Source: Streptomyces sp. TLI_146
Lineage (GTDB): Bacteria; Actinomycetota; Actinomycetes; Streptomycetales; Streptomycetaceae
Direction: 5' to 3'
Assembly: GCF_002846415.1 (NCBI RefSeq)
Contig: NZ_PJMX01000001.1
Location: forward strand, 2,232,001-2,296,000
DNA length: 64,000 nucleotides
Made by a program: the position numbers and the translations under genes. The first letter of the stretch is position 1. Each line of letters starts with the position of its first letter. This document shows positions 53,006-62,240 of this stretch, one piece after another. Under the pieces are notes generated by a model. The model saw only the letters and a program-made list of their open reading frames with translations. It searched no databases and had not been told where the DNA came from.

Positions 53006-54700
53006 TCAGTCCTCCGGCAGCTCGACCGGCGCGATCTCGTCGTAGACGTCGCCCGGGCCGGGGTTGGTGGCGTCCGTGGCGCCGCCGAGGTGGTGCATGA
53101 CGCCCCACACCGCGTTCAGGGCGGTCTGCACCGCGCCCTCGGCCCAGCCCGCCGTCCAGGAGATGTCGTCGCCCGCGAGGAAGATGCCCCGCTTGTCCTC
53201 GGGCAGCGAGTCCTGCATGAAGTGCGTGAACAGACGGCGCTGGTAGCGGTAGTGGCCCGGCAGGTTCGCCTTGAACGCGCCCATGAAGTAGGGCTCGTTC
53301 TCCCACGACACGGTCACCGGGTTGCCGATGATGTGCTTGCGGATGTCGACCTTCGGGTAGATCTCGCCGAGCGACTTGAGCATGACCTCCATGCGCTCGT
53401 TCGCCGACAGCGGGAGCCACTTCAGGCTGTCGTCGCACCAGGTGTAGGAGAGGCAGATGACGGCGGGCTGGTCCGGCCCGTTGTCCAGCAGGTAGGTGCC
53501 TCGGGTCATCCGGTCCGTGAGCGTCATCGACATGACGTCCCGGCCGGTCTCCTCGTCCTTGTCCAGCCAGAACGGCCTGTCCACCGGAATGAAGAGCTTC
53601 GAGCTCTCCATGTAGTGGGTGCGTTCCATCGCCGTCCAGTGGTCGATCGGGAACAGCGAGTCGTCGCACTCGATCTTGGACAGCAGCATCCACGACTGCG
53701 CGGTGAAGATCGCCGCGCGGTAGGTGCGGATGTCTCCGGAGGCGTCGGTGACGGTGATGCGGTTGCCGGCCGTGCGGTGCAGACGCGTCACCGCCGGGCG
53801 CGGGGTGCCGTCGTGCAGGGAGGACAGCGAGGTGCCCTGCGCCCAGTGGACGATCTTCTCGGGCTCGCGCTCCCACAGGCGCAGCGGCAGCTGCTGCGAG
53901 CCGCCGACGATGCCGCGGTGGTGGTCGTCCGCCTCGGTGTAGACGACGCGCAGGATCTCCAGGATGGAGTTCGGGAAGTCGGTGTCCCAGCCGCCGGTGC
54001 CGAAGCCGACCTGGCCGAAGATCTCGCGCTTGCGGAAGGACTGGAAGGCCTCGGACTTGCAGAGGTAGCCGTAGAAGGTCTCGTCGTCGAGCTTCTCGAC
54101 GAGCCGGGCCCAGATCTCGCGGATGCGCGGGACGTCCCGCTCGCGCATCGCGGTGTTCATGTCCGAGAAGTCGGCGCCCTCTTCGAGGCAGGCGTTCCAC
54201 GCCTCGGCGACGTCGCGGTAGATCTGCGGCAGGTCCGCGATCGTCTCCGCGTAGTGGGTCTCGCCCTTGAGGTCGACGACCGTCGACGGGGTGGCCTCGG
54301 CGAGCGGGTTCGGGAACGGCTCGGTGACCAGGCCGACGAGGTCGATGTAGTGCTGGAGCGCCGTCGAGGAGGGCGGGAAGCGCATCGCGCCCATCTCGGC
54401 GGTCAGACCGGCCGTGCCGGGCCCGTCGAACTCGACGGTGCGCAGCCGCCCGCCGATCTGGTCGGCCTCGTACACGACGGGCTTGAGGCCCATCTTCATC
54501 AGCTCGTACGCGGAGATGATGCCGGACAGACCGCCGCCGATGACGGCGACCTCGGTGCCGTGCTCGGTCGCGGGTATCTGGCCGAGCCCGGCCGGGTGGG
54601 CCAGGAAGTCGTCGTACGCGTAGGGGAAGTCCGGACCGAACATGGTGATCGGCGGCTGGCCGTCGGTGTGCGGGACAGCGGTGGGCACCGTGGACGTCAT
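53006..54700 (-). CDS. DavB-like L-lysine/L-arginine 2-monooxygenase (flavin amine-oxidase family)
   Basis: 564 aa, FAD-dependent. Rossmann motif EVAVIGGGLSGIISAYELMK then VVYEADQIGGRLRT; GAMRFPPSSTALQHY near residue 105; REIFGQVGFGTGGWDTDFPN; TLTDRMTRGTYLLDNG; and terminal GIFLAGDDISWTAGWAEGAV (FAD-binding). Length and many segments match my memory of Pseudomonas DavB (lysine 2-monooxygenase), with GPDFPYAYDDFLAHPAGLG near the N-terminus the clearest. Such enzymes oxidatively decarboxylate a basic amino acid to an omega-amino (or guanidino) amide; S. griseus arginine 2-monooxygenase is a known precedent. AAGGAG ribosome site. Follows an amidase gene by 59 bp. Lysine versus arginine cannot be decided. 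Confidence 0.87.
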   Translation of the reverse strand: MTSTVPTAVPHTDGQPPITMFGPDFPYAYDDFLAHPAGLGQIPATEHGTEVAVIGGGLSGIISAYELMKMGLKPVVYEADQIGGRLRTVEFDGPGTAGLTAEMGAMRFPPSSTALQHYIDLVGLVTEPFPNPLAEATPSTVVDLKGETHYAETIADLPQIYRDVAEAWNACLEEGADFSDMNTAMRERDVPRIREIWARLVEKLDDETFYGYLCKSEAFQSFRKREIFGQVGFGTGGWDTDFPNSILEILRVVYTEADDHHRGIVGGSQQLPLRLWEREPEKIVHWAQGTSLSSLHDGTPRPAVTRLHRTAGNRITVTDASGDIRTYRAAIFTAQSWMLLSKIECDDSLFPIDHWTAMERTHYMESSKLFIPVDRPFWLDKDEETGRDVMSMTLTDRMTRGTYLLDNGPDQPAVICLSYTWCDDSLKWLPLSANERMEVMLKSLGEIYPKVDIRKHIIGNPVTVSWENEPYFMGAFKANLPGHYRYQRRLFTHFMQDSLPEDKRGIFLAGDDISWTAGWAEGAVQTALNAVWGVMHHLGGATDATNPGPGDVYDEIAPVELPED

Positions 54701-54759
54701 GGGGTACGGACTCCTTGCGCGGTACGAAGGGGGGTGGGGGCGGGCCGGAAGGGTCCGGG

Positions 54760-55557
54760 TCAGACGAGGGAGGTGTAGAGGCCGGGGCGGCGGTCCCGCA
54801 GATACGGGTTGCCGGCGCGCGAGGCGGCCAGGAACTCGGGGTCGGCGTCGCCGACGACCAGTTCGGCCTCGCGGCCCGCGCGGGCCCGGGCGGTGCCGTC
54901 GGGCCCGGCCAGGCAGCTCAGCCCGACGAACTCGAACTCGCCCTCGGTGCCGGTCCGGTTGACGTACGCGATGTACATCTGGTTCTCGAAGGCGCGCACC
55001 GGCACCACGGACTCGGCGACGAACTGGAAGGGGTGCATCTGCGCGGTGGGCACCAGGAGGAGGTCGGTGCCGGCCAGCGCGTGCGCCCGGACGTTCTCGG
55101 GGAACTCCACGTCGTAGCAGATCATCATCCCCAGCCGCAGCCCGTTCAGCTCGGCCTGGACGACCTGCTGGTCGCCGGGGGTGAACCACTCCTGCTCGAA
55201 GCAGCCGAAGAGGTGGGTCTTGCGGTAGTTCGCGAGGCGCCGCCCGTCGGCGTCGATGAGCTGCGCCGAGTTGTAGACGGTCTCGCCGTCCCGCTCGGGG
55301 TAGCCGTAGACGACCGCGAGCCCGTGGCGCACGGCGATCTCGGCGACGGCCTGCGCCCCGGGGCCGTCGGCGGCCTCGGCGAGCCTGGGCACGTCGTCCC
55401 CGATGGCGTAGCCGGTGAGGAACATCTCGGCGGTGACCAGCAGACCCGCTCCGGTCGCCGCGGCCCGGGCCGCCGCCTCGTCCAGCACCTTCAGGTTCGC
55501 GGCGACGTCACCCGGACGGCCGGAGCTCTGAAGCAGGGCGGTGCGCAGCGGCGGCAT
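54760..55557 (-). CDS. DavA-like C-N hydrolase (omega-amidase of the monooxygenase product)
   Basis: 265 aa, nitrilase superfamily. Catalytic triad Glu44 (VTAEMFLTGY), Lys113 (YRKTHLFG) and Cys147 (MMICYDVEFPENVR). The length equals 5-aminovaleramidase DavA, which follows DavB in Pseudomonas. It should hydrolyse the amide left by the downstream-encoded monooxygenase (5-aminovaleramide or 4-guanidinobutanamide) to the free acid. Start MPPLRTALLQ at 55557 (GAGG upstream). A longer frame to 55758 is rejected. First gene of the amidase-monooxygenase pair. Alternative: amidase for another amide. Confidence 0.88.
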   Translation of the reverse strand: MPPLRTALLQSSGRPGDVAANLKVLDEAAARAAATGAGLLVTAEMFLTGYAIGDDVPRLAEAADGPGAQAVAEIAVRHGLAVVYGYPERDGETVYNSAQLIDADGRRLANYRKTHLFGCFEQEWFTPGDQQVVQAELNGLRLGMMICYDVEFPENVRAHALAGTDLLLVPTAQMHPFQFVAESVVPVRAFENQMYIAYVNRTGTEGEFEFVGLSCLAGPDGTARARAGREAELVVGDADPEFLAASRAGNPYLRDRRPGLYTSLV

Positions 55558-55865
55558 GGCAGACCTCGGGGGCGTAAGGGGGTGGAGGGGTCGCATATGA
55601 CGGTACGTTCCGGCCTTCGGCCCGGACAAGGCGCGACCGTTGCGCGCCGGAGGATGATTCATTGCGCGTCGGTGGCCTTCGGCGGTGATTCGTTGCGTGG
55701 CGTTGACGGGGCCCTTACGCCTGGGGGCGTACGTGGGGACCCGCTTCCCCCGCCGCACGGCGGAGGCGGTCCCTCCTCGGGTGCGATGTGGCGGACCCCG
55801 CGGCGGCGGGAAGCTGAATGCGCCCGGAGGAACCGGGCCACCACGACCGCTTCGGAGGACCCGCC
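55558..55865. other. Regulatory region upstream of amidase/monooxygenase pair
   Basis: 308 bp between divergent genes. Contains the TTGCGC array described separately (55640-55699). The remainder next to the secreted-protein gene shows only its GGAGG ribosome site. Confidence 0.5.
55640..55699. promoter_or_regulatory. Lrp-type operator array, copy 1 (upstream of amidase)
   Basis: Three same-direction motifs TTGCGCG (55640-55646), TTGCGCG (55662-55668) and TTGCGTG (55693-55699), starts 22 and 31 bp apart, i.e. about two and three helical turns. TGATTCATTGCGC surrounds the middle one. Located 83-142 bp before the amidase start. The same motif triplet precedes the permease. Confidence 0.7.
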
Positions 55866-56432
55866 ATGAACCGCCCCGCCCTCACTCGCCCCCGTACCCG
55901 CACTCTGGCGCTGGCCGCGGCCCTGCTGATCGGGGCGGGCGCCGCCGGGTCGGCGGTGGCCTCCGACAACGGGGCCGGACCGGGCGCGCCGCGCGAGGCG
56001 GCCGCGCTGACGGGCACGGCCAAGCTCTACCGCCCGGCCGGTGACGACATCACTTTCTCCTTCGACGCGCATCTGGCGGCGCGGGACGTCAAGGACCCGG
56101 AGAAGGCGTTCGGCACGTTCACCTTCCGGCACGTCTTCCCGGACGGCCGGACCGGGACGGCCAAGGCGAAGGTGGACTGTCTGGTCACCGGCGGCAAGGT
56201 CGCGGTGGTGACCGGGATCGTCACCGACACCGACACCCCGTTCAAGGGCAAGCGCGTCGGTGTCTCGGTCCACGACCAGGGCACGCACGACCGGCTCGGC
56301 TACAGCTGGATCGGCTCGGAGGACGAGGCGACCAAGAAGCTGCCCAAGTGCATGAGCGCCGCCCCCTTCGAGAAGGTCAAGGCGGGCACGGGCGACTTCC
56401 ACGTGCTGCCGTGGCAGGTCCCGTACAAGTAG
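55866..56432 (+). CDS. Secreted protein of unknown function
   Basis: 188 aa. Signal peptide ~1-31 (TLALAAALLIGAGAAGSAVAS, cut after AVA-S). The mature domain is beta-rich: TGTAKLYRPAGDDITFSFDAHL, GTFTFRHVFPDGRTGTAKAKVDCLV, VAVVTGIVTDTDTPFKGKRVGVSVHD, GYSWIGSEDEATKKLPKCM, with two Cys that could pair. No known domain recognised. GGAGG ribosome site. Convergent with the Lrp gene, 6 bp away. Confidence 0.82.
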   Translation: MNRPALTRPRTRTLALAAALLIGAGAAGSAVASDNGAGPGAPREAAALTGTAKLYRPAGDDITFSFDAHLAARDVKDPEKAFGTFTFRHVFPDGRTGTAKAKVDCLVTGGKVAVVTGIVTDTDTPFKGKRVGVSVHDQGTHDRLGYSWIGSEDEATKKLPKCMSAAPFEKVKAGTGDFHVLPWQVPYK

Positions 56433-56438
56433 AGCCGG

Positions 56439-56894
56439 TCAGGCGGGCGAGCCCGACGAGAACCGCCTCAGCAGGGGGGACAGCACCAGGACCGACTTGG
56501 TGCGCTCCACGTACGGCTCGCCCGCGATCCGTTCGAGGACCCGCTCGAAGTGGCGCATGTCCGAGGCGAAGACCTGGACGATCGCGTCCGCCTCACCGGT
56601 GACGGTGGAGGCGGACGCGACCTCGGGGTACCGCTCCAGCCCGCGCCTGATGGCGTCGGGCGAGGTGTTGCGGCGGCAGTAGATCTCGATGAAGCCCTCG
56701 GTCTCCCAGCCGAGCGCCGCGGGGTCCACCCGGACGGTGAATCCGGTGATGGCCCCCTCGGCGCGCAGCCTGTCCACGCGCCGCTTCACGGCGGGCGCGG
56801 ACAGGCCGATCAGCGAGCCGATGTCGGCGTAGGAGCGGCGGGCGTCTTCAGCGAGCGCGTGGACGATGCGCTCGTCGAGGTCATTGAGTCGCAC
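56439..56894 (-). CDS. Lrp/AsnC-family regulator of the basic-amino-acid module
   Basis: 151 aa. HTH at residues 3-50 (DERIVHALAEDARRSYADIG, LSAPAVKRRVDRLRAEGAI) and RAM domain (FTVRVDPAALGWETEGFIEI, SASTVTGEADAIVQVFASDM, ERTKSVLVLS). It lies 10 bp downstream of the permease on the same strand, so it is in the permease transcript. The triple TTGCGC arrays before the permease and before the amidase are the obvious candidates for its binding sites. Effector probably lysine or arginine, by inference. Confidence 0.93.
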   Translation of the reverse strand: MRLNDLDERIVHALAEDARRSYADIGSLIGLSAPAVKRRVDRLRAEGAITGFTVRVDPAALGWETEGFIEIYCRRNTSPDAIRRGLERYPEVASASTVTGEADAIVQVFASDMRHFERVLERIAGEPYVERTKSVLVLSPLLRRFSSGSPA

Positions 56895-56904
56895 TGCGGG
56901 TGGA

Positions 56905-58389
56905 TCACTTCTCTGCGGATGCGGTCTCCGTGGCCGTGGCCAGTCGGGAGCGGCGGATGCCGTATCCGAAGTAGATCACGAGACCGACGGCCATCCAGCC
57001 ACCGAAATACTGCCAGGTGATCCCCGGCAGGTTCCACATCAGATAGCCGCAGCTGAGGAAGCCGAGCACCGGGATCACCCAGCCGAACGGCACCCGGAAG
57101 GTGCGGTGCATCTCGGGGCGGGTGCAGCGCAACACCACTACGGCGACGTTGACCAGGGCGAAGGCGAAGAGCGTACCGATGCTGGTGGCGTTCGCCAGCT
57201 CGCCGAGCGGGATCGCGGCCGCGAGCACACCGCAGAACAGCGACACGATGACGGTGTTCACGACCGGCGTCTTGGTGCGCGTGCTGACCTTGGCGAAGGT
57301 CTTCGGCACCAGGCCGTCGCGGGACATCGCGAAGAGAATGCGGGTCTGCCCGTACAGCACGGTCAGGACGACACTCGCGATCGCGATCACGGCGCACGCG
57401 GCGAGGAGCGTGGCCCAGAAGGACTGACCGGTGACGTCCTTCATGATCCCGGCCAGGGCCGCCTCCGAGCCCTCGAACTTGTCCCAGGGGCGGGCGCCGA
57501 CCGCGACGACGGCGACGAGGACGTACAGCGCGGTGACGATGACCAGCGAGAGCATGATCGCGCGCGGCAGGTCGCGCTTGGGGTCCTTCGCCTCCTCACC
57601 GGCCGTGGAGGCGGCGTCGAAGCCGATGTACGAGAAGAAGAGCGTCGAGGCCGCGCCGCTGACGCCCGCGGTGCCCATCGGCATGAAGTCCGAGTAGTTG
57701 CCCGACTTGAAGCCGAGGAAGCCGATCACGCAGAACAGCACGAGCGCGGCCATCTTCACGCACACCATGATCGTGTTGGCGCGGGCCGACTCACGGGCGC
57801 CGCCGAGCAGCAGCACCATCGCGAGCACGACCACGATCAGCGCGGGAAGGTTGAAGTACCCGCCGTCGCCCGGCGGCGCGGCGATCGCGTCCGGGATGGT
57901 GACGCCTATCGTCCCGTCCAGGAACTCGTTGAGGTACTGGCCCCAGCCGACGGCCACGGCAGCGACCGAGACGCCGTACTCCAGGATCAGGCACCAGCCG
58001 CAGATCCAGGCGATGAACTCACCGAGCGTTGCGTAAGCGTACGAGTACGACGAGCCCGCGACCGGGATGGTGCCGGCCAGTTCGGCGTAGGCGAGGGCCG
58101 AGAACAGCGCGGTGAGACCGGCGATGACGAAGGAGATCGTGACGGCCGGACCGGCCTCGGGAACGGCCTCGCCGAGGACGACGAAGATGCCCGTGCCGAG
58201 CGTGGCGCCGATGCTGATCATCGTGAGCTGCCACATGCCGAGGGTGCGGCGCAGAGTGCCGCCCTCGCCCTTGCCACCCTCGGCGACCAGCAGTTCTACC
58301 GGCTTGCGCCGCATCAGCGGATTGCCGGGCCGCTTCGCCCCAGCGGCGGGTGCTTCTGCGGCGGGGGGCGCTGTGCCGTGGTCCAACAC
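56905..58389 (-). CDS. APC-superfamily cationic-amino-acid permease (CAT type)
   Basis: 494 aa, about twelve to fourteen transmembrane helices. MWQLTMISIGATLGTGIFVVLGEAV (helix 1 with the G-x-G-x-G-I unwound segment), AGLTALFSALAYAELAGTIPVAGSSYSYAYATLGE and FFSYIGFDAASTAGEEAKDPKRDLP are CAT/YhdG signatures. Imports basic or related amino acids, matching the basic amino-acid monooxygenase next door. GTG at 58389 chosen because AAGGAG precedes it by 9 bases; a longer in-frame extension to 58608 crosses the operator array. Followed by its Lrp. Confidence 0.92.
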   Translation of the reverse strand: MLDHGTAPPAAEAPAAGAKRPGNPLMRRKPVELLVAEGGKGEGGTLRRTLGMWQLTMISIGATLGTGIFVVLGEAVPEAGPAVTISFVIAGLTALFSALAYAELAGTIPVAGSSYSYAYATLGEFIAWICGWCLILEYGVSVAAVAVGWGQYLNEFLDGTIGVTIPDAIAAPPGDGGYFNLPALIVVVLAMVLLLGGARESARANTIMVCVKMAALVLFCVIGFLGFKSGNYSDFMPMGTAGVSGAASTLFFSYIGFDAASTAGEEAKDPKRDLPRAIMLSLVIVTALYVLVAVVAVGARPWDKFEGSEAALAGIMKDVTGQSFWATLLAACAVIAIASVVLTVLYGQTRILFAMSRDGLVPKTFAKVSTRTKTPVVNTVIVSLFCGVLAAAIPLGELANATSIGTLFAFALVNVAVVVLRCTRPEMHRTFRVPFGWVIPVLGFLSCGYLMWNLPGITWQYFGGWMAVGLVIYFGYGIRRSRLATATETASAEK

Positions 58390-58746
58390 TTCAGTGGGCT
58401 CCTTGTCGCTGCCTTCGGAAGCCGACGACCGCGACGGTCCGGCCGTTCCCCTACGAGGGGGGAATCCGGGCATGACTGAGCACACCGTGGCCGGTACCGC
58501 CGAGCAGGCGGTCGCCGCCACTCCACGTATGGCGAGAAGAGTAAAGGGTTCCGCTTCCCGCTCGTAATGCAGCAACCTTGCGCATCGGTGAATGATCATT
58601 GCGCACAAGGGCGACGGATGGGTGTTTGTTGCGCATCAGCGTTCGATCCGTGCGCGAAGGGTGCTCATCGCTGCTCGTCGGCGGGGTAGGAGTGAAGTCC
58701 CGCACGTCCCTGGCGGGAGGGTCCGAAGACGATCGGTGGTGCCTGG
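58390..58746. other. Divergent region permease / SGNH gene
   Basis: 357 bp. Holds the second TTGCGC array (58578-58635). No gene is supported, although the permease frame stays open to 58608. No clear promoter for the SGNH gene was recognised. Confidence 0.5.
58578..58635. promoter_or_regulatory. Lrp-type operator array, copy 2 (upstream of permease)
   Basis: TTGCGCA three times: 58578-58584, 58599-58605 and 58629-58635; starts 21 and 30 bp apart, almost the spacing of copy 1 (22 and 31). AATGATCATTGCGCAC surrounds the middle motif and resembles TGATTCATTGCGC of copy 1. Lies 189 bp or more before the permease start. Confidence 0.72.
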
Positions 58747-59778
58747 GTGAACTGGCTGGATCCGGAGCCGTTTCTGCGCGGAGTCGCCTGGCGGGGCACA
58801 TCGGGCAGGCCGCTGCGCGCCGACCCGGCGCAGCTCGGCCGGCTGCCCCTGGACGTCGTCGAACGGGCCGCGCTGCCGGTCGGCGTACGGCTGGAGTTCA
58901 CCGCCGAGGGCGCCTCGGCGGTCGAGATCCGCTACCGGGCGGAGGTGCCCGAGCCGTCGCAACCGCTCGCCCCGCTCGCCCACACCTTCTCGGTCTGGAC
59001 GAGCGAGCGCCAAGTGGCCGAGACGACGGTCCCACCGGCGGGGGAAGCGCTGGTCCGGCTTCAACTGCGGCCCGGCGCGGGCCCGTTCACCGTCCACCCG
59101 CCGCAGGCCGTGGCACCCCGGATACTGGCCCTGCGCGGCATCGGCGGCACCCTGCGGCCCGTGCCCGCGGGGCCGCGCTGGCTGGTCCACGGCGACTCCA
59201 TCACCGAGGGCTGGTGGTCGACGCGCCCCGCCCACGCCTGGCCCGCCGTCGCCGGGCGGGCGCTCGGCCTGGACACCGTCAACCTCGGATACGCGGGATC
59301 CGCGCGCGGCGAACTGGCCACCGCCGGACAGCTCGCGTCCCTGCCCGCCGACGCGCTGACCCTCGCGTTCGGCACCAACTGCTGGTCGGACGTGCCGAGT
59401 TCGGCGCCGCTGCTGTACGAGACGACGCGCGCGTTCCTGGCCCTGGTGCGCCGGGGCCACCCGCGCACCCCGCTCCTGCTGCTCTCCCCGCTGCTGCACC
59501 CGGCGGCCGAACACACCCCGAACGCCCTGGGCGCCACGCTGAGCGCCTTGCGCGCCGCGATGGAGGCGGCGGCCCAGGAGCGCGTGAAAGACGGCGACAG
59601 CCACCTCTACGTGCTTCCTGGCCGCAACCTGCTACAACCCGAGGACCTGGCAGACGGCCTGCACCCGAACGACACCGGCCACGAGAAGATCGCGGCAGCG
59701 GTGACGAAGACACTGGGCCCGCACCTGAAGAAATGGGCCCCCCGCGCATACGGCACGGGGGGCCCACGTCTTACCTAG
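58747..59778 (+). CDS. SGNH/GDSL hydrolase with N-terminal beta domain
   Basis: 343 aa from a GTG. N-terminal ~135 residues form a beta-sandwich (VERAALPVGVRLEFTAEG, FSVWTSERQVAETTV) as in carbohydrate-esterase 2-type and related two-domain enzymes. The C-terminal SGNH domain has VHGDSITEGWW (Ser151), LGYAGSARGE (Gly), FGTNCWSD (Asn) and DGLHPNDTGHEK (Asp, His). No signal peptide. Likely an esterase or acetylhydrolase on a sugar or peptidoglycan fragment. The stop (59776-59778) is the first base of the repeat copy at 59776. Confidence 0.9.
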   Translation: MNWLDPEPFLRGVAWRGTSGRPLRADPAQLGRLPLDVVERAALPVGVRLEFTAEGASAVEIRYRAEVPEPSQPLAPLAHTFSVWTSERQVAETTVPPAGEALVRLQLRPGAGPFTVHPPQAVAPRILALRGIGGTLRPVPAGPRWLVHGDSITEGWWSTRPAHAWPAVAGRALGLDTVNLGYAGSARGELATAGQLASLPADALTLAFGTNCWSDVPSSAPLLYETTRAFLALVRRGHPRTPLLLLSPLLHPAAEHTPNALGATLSALRAAMEAAAQERVKDGDSHLYVLPGRNLLQPEDLADGLHPNDTGHEKIAAAVTKTLGPHLKKWAPRAYGTGGPRLT

Positions 59779-59823
59779 GGGCGCGGGGAACTGCGCGACC
59801 AGCCACAACCGACCCGCAGACGA
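59776..59823. repeat. REP-like element, copy 2 (half element)
   Basis: The first 23 nt are identical to 32816-32838 of copy 1, and the flank to about 59823 (ending CCGCAGACGAA) is also similar. Only the right half is present, so no long inverted repeat forms. It begins in the SGNH stop codon and lies before the guaB1 end (59833). Confidence 0.85.
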
Positions 59824-59832
59824 ACCCCGGGC

Positions 59833-61380
<1,548 letters not shown>

Positions 61381-61412
61381 TCATCCAGGGCTTGGGCAGT
61401 GCCCTGGTGGGA

Positions 61413-61757
61413 TCACACGAAGGCGCCGAGCGCGAGCACCACGGCGAGGGTGCCGCCGTCGCCGTCGCCCGCCGCCTCGTCGAACACGTCCCGGGCGGTC
61501 TCCCACTCGTCGGGGCGCGCCGCCGCGTACCCCTGCCAGCGCCGCACCACGAGGAGGCGGCCGGGTTCGGCCGGGCCCCAGTCGGGGTCGCCCAGGCAGT
61601 CGGCGAGGGCGTCCCAGTTCCGGCCGAACCACTCCGGCAGGCGCAGCGCGCGGGCGCAGCGGTCCATGAAACCGGCCTTGTCGGTGACCCCGGCGAGGTC
61701 GAGCACGTCGACCTGCCAGCCGGAGGCCCGTACGGCGTCGAACGGGTCGGCCGTCAT
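61413..61757 (-). CDS. Barstar-family RNase inhibitor
   Basis: 114 aa. Barstar fold: SGWQVDVLDLAGVTDKAGF, RCARALRLPEWFGRNWDALADCL (the N-W-D-A-L signature that contacts the RNase) and DWGPAEPGRLLVVRRWQGYAA. Barstar inhibits barnase/RNase Sa-type enzymes by blocking the active site. Start overlaps the RNase stop (61754-61757), so inhibitor is made together with its cognate RNase. The order RNase then inhibitor is unusual but coupled. Confidence 0.93.
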   Translation of the reverse strand: MTADPFDAVRASGWQVDVLDLAGVTDKAGFMDRCARALRLPEWFGRNWDALADCLGDPDWGPAEPGRLLVVRRWQGYAAARPDEWETARDVFDEAAGDGDGGTLAVVLALGAFV

Positions 61758-62182
61758 CGCAGCACCGCCTTGAACGTCTTGTAGTGGTCGCCGGTGTAGT
61801 AGACCTCGCCGCTCTGCCCGGTGACCAGGCGCCGGGCGCCGCGGTCGCGCGACTTCGGAGTGGTGACCGTGTACTCGTGGTAGTAGCCGCGCTTCTGCTG
61901 CGGCAGGGCCTTCTCGAAGTTCCCGAAGACCGTCCCGTCCTTGGCGTACGGGAACGGGCCGCCCTGGTCGATCAGCTTCAGGGTCTGCTGGGCCTCGGGC
62001 GGCAGCTGGGAGGCGCGGACGGTGGCCCTGCCCTTGGCCCAGCCGGGGGTGGCGGCGGTGCTGGAGGCGGCGGCCCCGGAGGGCTTCGCCTCCTTCTTCG
62101 ACGCTCCCCCGCACCCCGCGAGCAGGAGCGCCAGACACGCGAGCAGGACGGCGACGGTCGTTCGGGCGGACCTGGTGAGCAT
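61754..62182 (-). CDS. Guanyl-specific ribonuclease (RNase Sa type), lipoprotein
   Basis: 142 aa. Lipoprotein signal with lipobox LAGC (Cys24), then a spacer and an RNase Sa/barnase-type domain from about 58. GGPFPYAKDGTVFGN resembles RNase Sa. Active residues present: Glu103 (YYHEYTV), Arg114 and Arg118 (DRGARR) and His133 (GDHYKTF). The RNase Sa disulfide cysteines (Cys7 and Cys96) are both absent here, the only Cys in the mature part being the lipid-anchored one. Cleaves RNA after guanosine. Coupled to barstar by 4-base overlap, so probably an RNase-immunity unit at the cell surface. Confidence 0.92.
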   Translation of the reverse strand: MLTRSARTTVAVLLACLALLLAGCGGASKKEAKPSGAAASSTAATPGWAKGRATVRASQLPPEAQQTLKLIDQGGPFPYAKDGTVFGNFEKALPQQKRGYYHEYTVTTPKSRDRGARRLVTGQSGEVYYTGDHYKTFKAVLR

Positions 62183-62240
62183 GGGCCGATGCTGTCATCC
62201 AGAGCCTGCGGGCGCGAACGCGCCGGGTGACGATGAGGGC

